Part shown: positions 1 through 6,836 of the stretch, one piece after another | How the letters are laid out: each line of letters begins with the position of its first letter | How positions within the stretch are numbered: the stretch's first letter is position 1 | Origin: an uncultured Collinsella sp. | GTDB lineage: Bacteria > Actinomycetota > Coriobacteriia > Coriobacteriales > Coriobacteriaceae | Direction: 5' to 3' | NCBI GenBank assembly: GCA_900754275.1 | Contig: CAAECF010000087.1 | Location: 1 to 22,903 of the forward strand | Length of the DNA stretch: 22,903 bases | Made by a program: the position numbers and the translations under genes | The notes under the pieces: generated by a model | Seen by the model: the letters and a program-made list of their open reading frames with translations, nothing else | What the model was told of the DNA's origin: nothing | Database searches by the model: none

Positions 1-45
1 GGCCTGACCCCGGAGGAGTTCCGGAATCAGGCCCTCGCGGCCTAG
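1..45 (+). CDS. IS3-family transposase, C-terminal end only (partial)
   Basis: The first 14 codons of the window read GLTPEEFRNQALAA and then stop at TAG. This resembles the extreme C-terminus of IS3-family OrfB integrases, which end with a (L/M)(T/S)PxE(F/Y)R motif after the DDE catalytic core. The rest of the gene lies outside the window, so nothing can be said about whether the transposase is intact. The call is supported by the IS3-like terminal repeat that starts about 10 bp after the stop. Only 14 residues are available, so family assignment rests on this motif plus the adjacent repeat. Confidence 0.55.
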   Translation, partial: GLTPEEFRNQALAA

Positions 46-83
46 TCGCTATTTAGGGCGTCCAAGATTTGGGACGCAGTTCA
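1..83 (+). mobile_element. Right end of an IS3-family (IS150-like) insertion sequence
   Basis: Downstream of the transposase stop, positions 56-83 read on the minus strand begin TGAACTGCGTCCCAAA and continue TTGGACG. This has the form of IS150-group terminal repeats (TGWACTGNNCCCAAA followed by TTGGAC), including the 5'-TG/CA-3' ends of IS3 elements. The element would therefore end at base 83. The left end is outside the window, so neither the target duplication nor completeness can be tested. Confidence 0.55.
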
Positions 84-133
84 CACGCGCTGCAGGGTCT
101 TTTTGCATGTCATGTTTAGTTGTTACCAACACC

Positions 134-511
134 TTAGAGAGCGGCGACAACCTCGATCTCGACCAGACCGCCAGCCGGAAGGGCGGCAACCTGGAAAGCG
201 CTGCGCGCGGGGAACGGAGCCTCGAACTTGGAGGCGTAAATCTCGTTCACGGCGGCAAAGTCGGCGATGTCGGCCAGGTAGACCGTGGTCTTGACGACAT
301 CGGCAAACGTGGCGCCGGCAGCGGTCAGCAGGGCCTCGACGTTAGCAAGGGACTGCTTGGCCTGGGCCTCGACGCCCTCGGGCATCTTACCGGTTGCGGG
401 GTCGATGCCCAGCTGGCCGGACAGGAACACCATGTTGCCAGTCTGGATACCGGGGGAATACGGGCCGATGGCTGCGGGTGCGTTATCGGAAGACACGACG
501 GTCTTGCTCAT
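134..511 (-). CDS. ridA: RidA/YjgF/UK114 family enamine/imine deaminase
   Basis: This is a 125-residue protein, the normal length for the RidA family. RidA proteins form trimers in the cytosol and hydrolyse reactive enamine/imine intermediates (for example 2-aminoacrylate from PLP-dependent dehydratases) to 2-ketoacids and ammonia. Visible family features are GPYSPG at residues 16-21, SGQLGIDP at 31-38, and FPARSAFQV around Arg103, which corresponds to the carboxylate-binding arginine essential in active RidA. Glu120 near the C-terminus is also typical. The reading frame is open further upstream, but the start at 511 is chosen because AAGGAG lies 7 nt before it and family similarity begins there. 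It appears monocistronic, between the IS end and a divergent operon. No clear terminator is seen before the IS. Confidence 0.93.
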   Translation of the reverse strand: MSKTVVSSDNAPAAIGPYSPGIQTGNMVFLSGQLGIDPATGKMPEGVEAQAKQSLANVEALLTAAGATFADVVKTTVYLADIADFAAVNEIYASKFEAPFPARSAFQVAALPAGGLVEIEVVAAL

Positions 512-598
512 GTTTTTCTCCTTACAAGTAAAAGGGAACGGGAGCGCGGCGTTCACACCGGGAGGCACAGTTCGGTCTGAACACCGCGCTTGATTGGG

Positions 599-627
599 AT
601 AGTACTCAAGGTTTCCGCGCGATGCAA
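599..627 (-). promoter_or_regulatory. Candidate ridA promoter
   Basis: Read on the minus strand there is TTGCAT (positions 627-622), a 17-nt spacer and TACTAT (604-599), matching the -35/-10 consensus at 3/6 and 4/6. It lies about 90 nt upstream of the ridA start. The remaining bases to 809 hold two direct copies of AACGGTT at 663 and 684 and small hairpins, but no gene. Confidence 0.3.
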
Positions 628-771
628 GATTATTATCACGTTGCGAGAATATTTTATCGTCCAACGGTTTCCCCGGACCGCTGAACGGTTCTCATGTGAA
701 GCAGCCAGTCCAAGCTGCTGAAGACTTTATCCCGCTTAGAGCACGGGCATCGCCTGCCGCGACGGCACCAC

Positions 772-777
772 TATACT
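772..777 (+). promoter_or_regulatory. Candidate -10 box of the U32 protein operon
   Basis: TATACT (5/6 to TATAAT) lies 32 nt before the ATG at 810, directly after a small TGCCG/CGGCA hairpin (755-767). No good -35 hexamer is visible at 16-18 nt, so the call rests on the -10 alone. Confidence 0.3.
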
Positions 778-809
778 TTTGAGTATCTGAGCATTTTGAA
801 AGGCAGGAT

Positions 810-3305
810 ATGACCGCAACCGCCAGTCGAACCACCAACCGCAGACCCGAGCTTTTGGCGCCCGCCGGAGGCCCGGAGCCCTTTGCCGCCGCGCTCGCCG
901 CCGGGGCAGACGCCATCTACTGCGGCATGGGCAGCTTCAACGCCCGCCGCAAGGCCACCAACTTTACCGACGAGGCCTTTGAGCAGGCCTGCCGCGCCGC
1001 GCATCTGGCCGGCTCGCGCGTCTACGTCACGGTCAACATCGTCATCAAGGAATCCGAGATGAGCGATGCGCTGCAGCTCATCCATCGCTGCTCCACGCTG
1101 GGCGCCGACGCCTTCATCATCCAGGACTGGGGCCTGTTCTTTGAGGTCAAGCGCACGATGCCCAGCATCGAGACGCATATCTCGACCCAGGCAAACATCC
1201 ACGACGACCGCGGAACCCTTTGGTGCCGCGAGCAGGGCGCCGACCGCGTGACCCTCTCGCGCGAGCTTTCCATCGACGAGATTGCCGCCATTCACGATGC
1301 CGCGCCCGATGTGGACCTTGAGGTCTTTAGCCATGGCGCCATCTGCTTTTGCTACTCTGGCCTGTGTCTGCTTTCGAGCTTTGCCATGGCGGGCCGCTCG
1401 GCCAACCGCGGCATGTGCGCTCAACCCTGTCGCCTGCCTTACGAGCTGATCGACGAGAACGGCCGCTCGCTCTCCCCTGCCGGTCGCGAGCGCGCGCTGT
1501 GCCCGCGCGACACCAACACTTCGCAGCTTGTTCGCCGTCTGTATGACGCCGGCGCCGCATCGCTCAAGCTCGAGGGCCGCATGAAGGCTCCCGATTACGT
1601 GTATTCCATCGTCGACGTGTATCGTCATCAGATTGACGATATGCTGGCCGATGTTTCGACCTCTAAGGACGAGGAAGCCGCCCGTCAGCGCCAGCTCAAG
1701 CGCTGCTTTAACCGTGACTTTACGCACGCCTACCAAGACGGCACCTCGGGTGACGAGATGATGAGTTACGAGCGCTCCAACAACCGCGGCCAGATCGTGG
1801 GCACGGTGCTCGGCAGCCGCCTGGCCAACCGCGATGTGCGCGGACTCAAGCCCGACGACCGCCGTCGCCGCGCCGCCATCGCCCGCATTGAGTTGTTTGA
1901 TCCCGTGGGCAAGGGCGACCTGCTGGAGCTTCGCCACGACGATGAGTTCGACCAGTTCCTGACCACCATCGCCGCCGATGATGCCGCTGCCGGCGATGTT
2001 ATCGAGTGTCGCGTGCCCCGTAGCATGCCCGAGGGCTGCCGCGTGCGCGTGATTCGAAGCCAGCGCGCTATTGACGCTGCCAGCGCCGCGCTCAAGCGCG
2101 ATGTGCTGCGCCGCCGAGCTGTTGATGTATCCGTCGTGGCGCGCCTGGGCGAGCCGTTTGCCGTCACACTCACCTGCTGCGACGACCCTTCGCTTACGGC
2201 CACGGCCACGGGCTTTACTGTCGAAGCCGCCAAGACCCGTGCGGTCGAGGCGTCCGATCTGGTTGAGCACGTCGGCCGCATGGGTTCCTCTCCCTTTGAG
2301 GCTGCGAGCTTTGAGGTGGCGCTCGATGAGGGCTGTGGCATGGGTTTCTCCGCCGTACATAAGGTGCGCGCCGCCGCTTGCAAGGCACTGGAAGAGGCCA
2401 TTCTGGCGCCGTACGCGGAGCGCGCGAAAACGCTCGAGCTGCCGGCGATTGTCACCAGTGATTCCCGCCCCGCGCCCGAGCACTACCGCGACGAGCCGCA
2501 GATCTGCGCCACCGTCACCTCGCTCGAGGCCGCCGAGGCAGCGCGGGCGGAGGGTGCAACGCGCATCTACATGACCACCGACGCGCTCGATGCGGCCAAG
2601 CTCTCCCCCGCCGATACGTTTGAGCAGGGCATCGTACCCGTGCTCGATGAGGTCTGCCGCGCCGTTGGCCACGTCCGCGTTGACCCATGGGTTGTTGCTG
2701 GCGCCACGGTCGCTATTGGCAACATCTCTGAGCTTGCCCTGGCCGCCCAGGTTGGCGCCACGGCCGAGATTCGCTCTTGCCTGCCGGTGCACAACACGCC
2801 CTGCATGGAGGCACTCGCCGAACGCGGAGCCGGCGCGTTTTGGCTCTCGCCCGAGATCACGCTCGACGAGATTGTCTCGCTCGGCGCCGCCGCGCCCGCG
2901 GCTCTGGGCATCACCGTCTTTGGCCGCCCGCGCGTCATGACAAGCGAGCATTGCATTCTGCAGGTTGCCAACGGTTGCATCCACGATTGTGCCAGCTGCC
3001 GCCTGCGTGCCCGTAAGCTCTCGCTCAAGAATATCGACGGAAAGGTCATGCCCGTCCGCACCGACATCCACGGCCGCTCTCGCCTGTACGACGCCTACCC
3101 CATCGACCTCACACCGCAGGTTCCACAGCTGCTCGACGCCGGCGTGCGCCGTCTCATGGTGGACGGAACGCTGCTCGAGACGGATGAGGTGGGCCGTGCC
3201 GTCGCCCGCGTCCGTCGCGCCGTTGAGGCCGCGCAGGCCGGTCGCAAGCCCGCCGCCCGCCTACGCGGGGCGACCTCGGGCTGCATGTTTGTGGGAATTA
3301 GCTAA
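810..3305 (+). CDS. U32 family protein (RlhA/TrhP-like), long form with C-terminal extension
   Basis: 831 residues. The N-terminus (LLAPAGGPEPFAAALAAGAD, residues 15-34) is the TIM-barrel start of U32 'collagenase-like' proteins. The family signature is present as EVFSHGAICFCYSGLC (171-186) followed by NRGMCAQPCR (199-208). Bacterial U32 members such as RlhA and TrhP are known to be RNA hydroxylation factors (23S rRNA C2501 and tRNA uridine 34 respectively) rather than proteases, and carry conserved cysteines thought to bind an Fe-S cluster. RNA modification is therefore more likely than proteolysis, and the next gene also modifies RNA. At 831 residues the protein is longer than E. coli RlhA (about 650). 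The C-terminal part has a second cysteine group, CILQVANGC and HDCASC, near residues 715-730. AAAGGCAGGA precedes the ATG. It is first in an operon with the pseudouridine synthase 15 nt downstream. Confidence 0.88.
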   Translation: MTATASRTTNRRPELLAPAGGPEPFAAALAAGADAIYCGMGSFNARRKATNFTDEAFEQACRAAHLAGSRVYVTVNIVIKESEMSDALQLIHRCSTLGADAFIIQDWGLFFEVKRTMPSIETHISTQANIHDDRGTLWCREQGADRVTLSRELSIDEIAAIHDAAPDVDLEVFSHGAICFCYSGLCLLSSFAMAGRSANRGMCAQPCRLPYELIDENGRSLSPAGRERALCPRDTNTSQLVRRLYDAGAASLKLEGRMKAPDYVYSIVDVYRHQIDDMLADVSTSKDEEAARQRQLKRCFNRDFTHAYQDGTSGDEMMSYERSNNRGQIVGTVLGSRLANRDVRGLKPDDRRRRAAIARIELFDPVGKGDLLELRHDDEFDQFLTTIAADDAAAGDVIECRVPRSMPEGCRVRVIRSQRAIDAASAALKRDVLRRRAVDVSVVARLGEPFAVTLTCCDDPSLTATATGFTVEAAKTRAVEASDLVEHVGRMGSSPFEAASFEVALDEGCGMGFSAVHKVRAAACKALEEAILAPYAERAKTLELPAIVTSDSRPAPEHYRDEPQICATVTSLEAAEAARAEGATRIYMTTDALDAAKLSPADTFEQGIVPVLDEVCRAVGHVRVDPWVVAGATVAIGNISELALAAQVGATAEIRSCLPVHNTPCMEALAERGAGAFWLSPEITLDEIVSLGAAAPAALGITVFGRPRVMTSEHCILQVANGCIHDCASCRLRARKLSLKNIDGKVMPVRTDIHGRSRLYDAYPIDLTPQVPQLLDAGVRRLMVDGTLLETDEVGRAVARVRRAVEAAQAGRKPAARLRGATSGCMFVGIS

Positions 3306-3320
3306 CCGAAAGGCTTACAC

Positions 3321-3980
3321 GTGAACGAAGAACCTCAAGTCCTCTACTGCGACGCCTGGCTCATGGCCATCGACAAGCCTGCCGGCATAATCGTCCACGG
3401 CGATGGCACCGGCGAGCGCACGCTCACCGACTACGCCAGCGACCTGCTGCTGGCGATGGGCGACGGCTTTGCCGCGACCGACATGCAGCCGCTCAACCGC
3501 TTGGACCGTGACACCACCGGCGTGGTGCTGTTCTCACTCGACAAGCAGACGCAGCCCGCCTTTGATCAGATGATCATCGACCACGCGTTCGAAAAGCACT
3601 ACCTGGCGCTGGCCGAGGGCAAGATCGACTGGAACGAAAAGCTCATCGACAAGCCCATCGCCCGCGACCGTCACGACAGTCGAAAGATGCGCGTCGGCGC
3701 CAGCGGCAAGCCGTCTCAAACACGCGTAAAGGTGCTCAAGCGTCTTAAGAGCCGTCGAGGCCTGCCCACGCGCTCGTATATTGATGTCGAGCTGCTCACC
3801 GGCCGCAAGCATCAGATTCGCGTGCACCTGGCAAGCGAGCATCATCCCCTGGTTGGCGACGACCTGTACGGAACGCCGCGCCCCTGCGGCCTCATGCTCC
3901 ATGCCCACAGCGTGTCCTTTACGCATCCCGTAACCGGCGAGCACATCCACATCGAAGCCCCCTGCCCCTGGGAGCCCTAA
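3321..3980 (+). CDS. RluA-family RNA pseudouridine synthase
   Basis: 219 residues starting with GTG, with AAAGG 8 nt upstream. RluA-type enzymes isomerise specific uridines in rRNA or tRNA to pseudouridine. The catalytic motif is NRLDRDTTG (residues 59-67). Asp62 is the expected nucleophile, and Asn replaces the more usual His in HRLD. The second family motif GRKHQIRVHLA lies around residue 165, followed by HHPLVGDDLYG. There is no N-terminal S4 domain, so this is the short catalytic-domain-only form (as in RluA and TruC). The target base cannot be deduced. The 15-nt gap after the U32 gene and a terminator directly after the stop indicate a two-gene RNA-modification operon. Confidence 0.9.
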   Translation: MNEEPQVLYCDAWLMAIDKPAGIIVHGDGTGERTLTDYASDLLLAMGDGFAATDMQPLNRLDRDTTGVVLFSLDKQTQPAFDQMIIDHAFEKHYLALAEGKIDWNEKLIDKPIARDRHDSRKMRVGASGKPSQTRVKVLKRLKSRRGLPTRSYIDVELLTGRKHQIRVHLASEHHPLVGDDLYGTPRPCGLMLHAHSVSFTHPVTGEHIHIEAPCPWEP

Positions 3981-4018
3981 ACCACCACAAAGGGGACAAG
4001 CACCTTTATGGTGGTTTT
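3979..4018 (+). terminator. Intrinsic terminator after the pseudouridine synthase gene
   Basis: AAACCACCA (3979-3987) pairs with TGGTGGTTT (4009-4017), with an inner AAAGG/CCTTT pairing, followed by a short T-run. It overlaps the stop codon of the gene. The loop contains GGGGACA, a motif that recurs in another hairpin at 6420-6448. Confidence 0.75.
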
Positions 4019-4048
4019 GCCGCAATGGCTCAGCCGCGGTCCCAAAAC

Positions 4049-4266
4049 GTCTCGATCTGTAACAGTTAGAACCCATTTTCCGGTCTATCTGTTACAGATC
4101 GAGACATTCGAATCCCCTCAAGGGAATAATCTCAATCTGTAACAGTAACTCGGCAAAATCAGTCCCAGATGTTACAGATTGAGACAAAGGGACGGCAAGG
4201 TTCGGAAGTATCTCAATCTGTAACACCTAGCCCACTTTTAACGGTCTAGTTGTTACAGATTTAGAC
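4049..4266. repeat. Three tandem imperfect palindromes, about 80-bp period
   Basis: Three units begin at 4050, 4130 and 4211. Each has a left arm TCTC(G/A)ATCTGTAACA and a right arm TGTTACAGAT(C/T)(G/T)AGA, separated by about 25 nt. Unit 1 (4049-4105) has 17-bp perfect arms. Arms change in a paired manner between units (CGATC/GATCG versus CAATC/GATTG), and inner loops have further pairing (TAGA/TCTA in unit 1, CTAG/CTAG in unit 3). The array fills a convergent intergenic region between two terminators. No gene is seen here. Confidence 0.85.
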
Positions 4267-4281
4267 AAAACGGCAGACAAC

Positions 4282-4318
4282 AAAAGCGGCATCGCCCATC
4301 GAGGGTGTTGCCGCTTTT
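4282..4318 (-). terminator. Intrinsic terminator of the oxidoreductase-deoR operon
   Basis: AAAAGCGGCA (4282-4291) and TGCCGCTTTT (4309-4318) form a 10-bp stem. On the minus strand it ends in TTTTGTT. The A/T-flanked symmetry means it could also stop plus-strand transcription. It lies 40 nt after the deoR stop. Confidence 0.8.
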
Positions 4319-4357
4319 CTATTGAGGAACCTAAATGGTTTTGACCTTGCCCTGTCG

Positions 4358-5104
4358 CTAGACCGTGATGACGTTGTCCATCGACTGGTACTTGGCGGGC
4401 ACCTCGCCCGTAGTGATAATCGTTGCGTCGCGGAAGTCCGCGAACTTGACGGGCGCCACCATGCCAAATTTGCTGGCGTCCGAGATTACGAAGCGTTTGG
4501 CGGTATGGCGCATAGAGATACGCTTGACCTGCGCTTCCTCGATATCCGGTGTGGTGAGACCTTGCTCGGCGGCGATGCCATTGGAACCCCAAAAACCGCA
4601 GTTGAAGTTATAGCGGTCCAGGGTTGCCAAGGCATCGGGACCGACGAGTGCCTCGGTCTCGGGCTTGAGCTCGCCGCCCAGCACCACGGTGCGCATGCCG
4701 CGCAGAGCGAGATGCTGGGCATGGAGCACGGAATCGGTCACATAGGTGACGCCCTCAAGGCGCGGAAGATGCTCGATGAGCTTGAGGGTCGTGGATCCCG
4801 AATCGATATACACAAAGCTATCGGGCTCCACAAGCGCCGCGGCGCGGGCGCAGATACGCTCCTTGTCATCGTTATGGAGATCGCTGCGCTCACTGATCGT
4901 TAGGTCGCGCGTCACGTGCGCGCGCTCAAGACTTGTCGCGCCACCGTGCACCTTGGCGATACGGTGTGCGCGGTCGAGCGTCTGCAGGTCACGGCGAATG
5001 GTGGACGGCGTCACGCCCAGGGCTTCAGCAAGCTCCGGCACGGTAACCGAGCCGGCCTGCTGCACCATCGACACGATCGCGTTGAGCCTATCTTCCGCAA
5101 GCAT
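4358..5104 (-). CDS. DeoR-family transcriptional regulator
   Basis: 248 residues, the usual length. The N-terminal winged helix-turn-helix (about residues 5-55; VPELAEALGVTPSTIRRDL at about 22-40) is the DeoR signature. The C-terminal DeoRC sensor domain contains the YIDSGSTT motif (about residues 98-105) that binds phosphorylated sugar effectors in characterised relatives. Family members usually repress sugar or polyol catabolic operons, often their own. The start follows a GAGGAGG Shine-Dalgarno sequence embedded in the last codons of the upstream oxidoreductase gene, 3 nt from its stop, so translation is probably coupled. The likely target is its own operon, whose upstream region carries a 10-bp phased repeat array (6249-6370). 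The effector is unknown. Confidence 0.92.
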   Translation of the reverse strand: MLAEDRLNAIVSMVQQAGSVTVPELAEALGVTPSTIRRDLQTLDRAHRIAKVHGGATSLERAHVTRDLTISERSDLHNDDKERICARAAALVEPDSFVYIDSGSTTLKLIEHLPRLEGVTYVTDSVLHAQHLALRGMRTVVLGGELKPETEALVGPDALATLDRYNFNCGFWGSNGIAAEQGLTTPDIEEAQVKRISMRHTAKRFVISDASKFGMVAPVKFADFRDATIITTGEVPAKYQSMDNVITV

Positions 5105-5107
5105 CGC

Positions 5108-6187
5108 TTACTCCTCCTCGGGGTACACGACTCCCCAGTCGGCGCGGAGCTTGGTCATCAGCTCCATAACATCAGAAGCATAGCCCAGAAGCTCGCGCTT
5201 CGAATCGTCGCCGGCGACGGCCTGCTCGAGGTCAGCCATCTCGTAGCACAGGGCATAAGCTTCGGTGCCCGCGGCGACCTCCTCGCGATGACCGTCCGCG
5301 GTCCACACGATCGTCGCGTGATCGGCGCGCGGATACTCGTTGACCTCGACATAGCAATTGTCAAAGCTGATAACCGAGCGCTTTGGCTGCTTGGAGTGGA
5401 GCGTAAGGCTCACGACGCCCAGCTGCTGTTCGGCATTGCGGCAGACGATGCCGCCTGCAACGTCCACGCCGGTCTCGCAGGTGTTACCCAGAGACACGAC
5501 CTCGACGGGCTGGCTCGCCATAAACAGGCGCATAACGGACAGGGCGTATACGCCAATATCGAGCATGGCACCGCCGGCGAGGTTGCGATTGTAGAAACGG
5601 TTGGTCAGGTCGCCGTACTCCTTGTAGCTGCCAAAGTTGAGCTGAGCGAGGTTCATGCGGCCAAACTCGCCGGCATCCATGCGGCGGCGCAGCTCTTGAT
5701 ACAAGGGCATGTGGAGCACCGTGGTAGCGTCCATAAGGACCACGTTGTGTTCGGCGGCAATGGCGCGGGCCTCATCGAGCTCGGCGGAGTTGAGCGTGAT
5801 GGCCTTCTCGCAGAGAACGTGCTTGCCGGCCGCCAGGGCGGCGCGCAGATAGGTGATATGGGTGTTGTGCGGGGTGGTGATGTAGACGGCGTCGATGTCA
5901 GGATCGGCGTAGAGATCCTCAACTGTGTCATAGACCTTCTCGACGCCGTACTGGTCGGCAAAAGTCTGAGCCTTGGTGAGCGTGCGGTTGGCAACGCCCG
6001 TGAGCTTGCGGCCGGCCAGGGCAAGGGACTGAGCCATCTGGTTGGCAATAACGCCGCAACCGATCACAGCCCAACGGAGCTCGGGAGCCGTAAAGATGTC
6101 GTTAGGGAACGGCTTGTCCTGGACCGAAGCAAATGCAGCTTTGGCGGCTGCCGCGGCGTCGAGTGGAGCCTGCTTGGAATCTGCCAT
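5108..6187 (-). CDS. Gfo/Idh/MocA family NAD(P)-dependent oxidoreductase
   Basis: 359 residues. These enzymes oxidise or reduce sugars, inositols or related polyols with NAD(P). A Rossmann fold starts after an unusually long N-terminal lead of about 37 residues; the dinucleotide motif GCGVIA lies at residues 43-48. The family's EKP motif appears as EKA (127-129), with alanine replacing proline. The C-terminal domain has the typical AGGAMLDIGVYAL stretch (about 204-216). AGGAGA lies 8 nt before the ATG at 6187. It is first in an operon with the deoR gene, which suggests a substrate that is sensed through a phosphorylated intermediate. The substrate cannot be named from sequence; trans-dihydrodiol or sugar dehydrogenase activities are both possible. 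Confidence 0.88.
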   Translation of the reverse strand: MADSKQAPLDAAAAAKAAFASVQDKPFPNDIFTAPELRWAVIGCGVIANQMAQSLALAGRKLTGVANRTLTKAQTFADQYGVEKVYDTVEDLYADPDIDAVYITTPHNTHITYLRAALAAGKHVLCEKAITLNSAELDEARAIAAEHNVVLMDATTVLHMPLYQELRRRMDAGEFGRMNLAQLNFGSYKEYGDLTNRFYNRNLAGGAMLDIGVYALSVMRLFMASQPVEVVSLGNTCETGVDVAGGIVCRNAEQQLGVVSLTLHSKQPKRSVISFDNCYVEVNEYPRADHATIVWTADGHREEVAAGTEAYALCYEMADLEQAVAGDDSKRELLGYASDVMELMTKLRADWGVVYPEEE

Positions 6188-6248
6188 TATGTGTCTCCTG
6201 TGTCATAGAACGTCTTGCATTTCTGACAGCTCTATATTCGCACAAACA

Positions 6249-6370
6249 CGCGCGTCTGTGCGCGTTTTTGCGTATCTCACCGCTAAACGGTCATTATTGC
6301 CCCGTAAACGGCGCATATATACGCATAGGTGCGTAATTAAACGCAATCTAACGCGCATAAACGCGCACAC
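6249..6370. promoter_or_regulatory. Helically phased operator-like array upstream of the oxidoreductase-deoR operon
   Basis: CG dinucleotides in related motifs recur at exact 10-bp steps: 6312, 6322, 6332, 6342, 6352, 6362 (forms gCGCAtatat, aCGCAtaggt, gCGTAattaa, aCGCAatcta, aCGCGcataa, aCGCGcacac). A second series occurs at 6251, 6261, 6271, 6281 (CGCGtctgtg, CGCGtttttg, CGTAtctcac, CGCTaaacgg). The flanks of each motif are AT-rich, unlike the surrounding GC-rich DNA. Position just upstream of a DeoR-regulated operon suggests multiple regulator contacts on one face of the helix. No confident -35/-10 pair was found. Confidence 0.55.
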
Positions 6371-6419
6371 AAGCAATTTATACAGCACGACCCGCTCATT
6401 TATGCTTACCCAGTTAGGG

Positions 6420-6448
6420 TACTCATTTAAGTCTGTCCCCAATGAGTA
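6420..6448. repeat. Inverted repeat with GGGGACA loop
   Basis: TACTCATT (6420-6427) pairs with AATGAGTA (6441-6448). On the minus strand the loop begins GGGGACAGACTT. It sits between the rplX terminator and the phased array. The loop motif is shared with the terminator at 3979-4018. Confidence 0.5.
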
Positions 6449-6455
6449 GGGATAG

Positions 6456-6491
6456 AAAAAGGCCCGGATGCCGTGGGGCATCCGGGCCTTT
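6456..6491 (-). terminator. Strong intrinsic terminator after rplX
   Basis: A perfect 15-bp stem (6458-6472 with 6477-6491, AAAGGCCCGGATGCC arm) has a 4-nt loop and is followed on the minus strand by TTTTT. It lies about 27 nt after the rplX stop and ends the ribosomal protein cluster. Confidence 0.92.
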
Positions 6492-6517
6492 GCTGGCAAC
6501 TTGTTGTTGCGGGCAGC

Positions 6518-6823
6518 TTAGAACTTGTGGCCGCACTTCTTGCAGACGCGCAGCTTGTTCTTGCCGTCCTTCTCGTGACCGACGCGGGTAACCTTACCGC
6601 ACTCGGGGCAAACGAGATTGACGTTGGAGGCGTCGATGGGAGCCTCCTGCGAAACGATGCCGCCCTGCTGGTTGGCAGCGTTGGGCTTGACGGCCTTCTT
6701 GACGACCGAAACGCCCTCGACAACGACCTTGTTCTCGGCGGGGAGAGCACGCAGGACAACGCCCTGCTTGCCGCGATCCTTACCAGAGAGAACCTGGACC
6801 TTATCGCCCTTCTTGATATACAT
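6518..6823 (-). CDS. rplX: 50S ribosomal protein L24
   Basis: 101 residues. L24 binds 23S rRNA early in 50S assembly. The N-terminal KOW motif (KKGDKVQVLSGKDRGKQG, residues 4-21) is clear. The C-terminus carries two CxxC pairs (Cys72/Cys75 and Cys94/Cys97), a zinc-ribbon form. It starts 13 nt after rplN, with AGGGGAGA upstream. It is the last gene of the cluster: a strong terminator follows instead of rplE, which normally comes next. Confidence 0.97.
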   Translation of the reverse strand: MYIKKGDKVQVLSGKDRGKQGVVLRALPAENKVVVEGVSVVKKAVKPNAANQQGGIVSQEAPIDASNVNLVCPECGKVTRVGHEKDGKNKLRVCKKCGHKF

Positions 6824-6836
6824 ATATCTCCCCTAA

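Noticed and set aside
684..690. AACGGTT direct repeats (663 and 684) as an operator
   Set aside because: Only two 7-bp copies, far from either start codon and without an adjacent regulator gene; likely chance.
771..3071. 766-codon open frame on the minus strand
   Set aside because: It is the mirror of the U32 gene; the translated sequence is rich in Gly, Ala and Arg and has no recognisable motif.
4049..4266. CRISPR array
   Set aside because: Only three units, each itself a large palindrome with variable loops and about 80-bp spacing; no uniform direct repeat and spacer pattern and no cas genes.
4916..6208. 430-codon open frame on the plus strand
   Set aside because: Antisense to the oxidoreductase and deoR genes, both of which have clear family motifs; no ribosome binding site or family resemblance on the plus strand.
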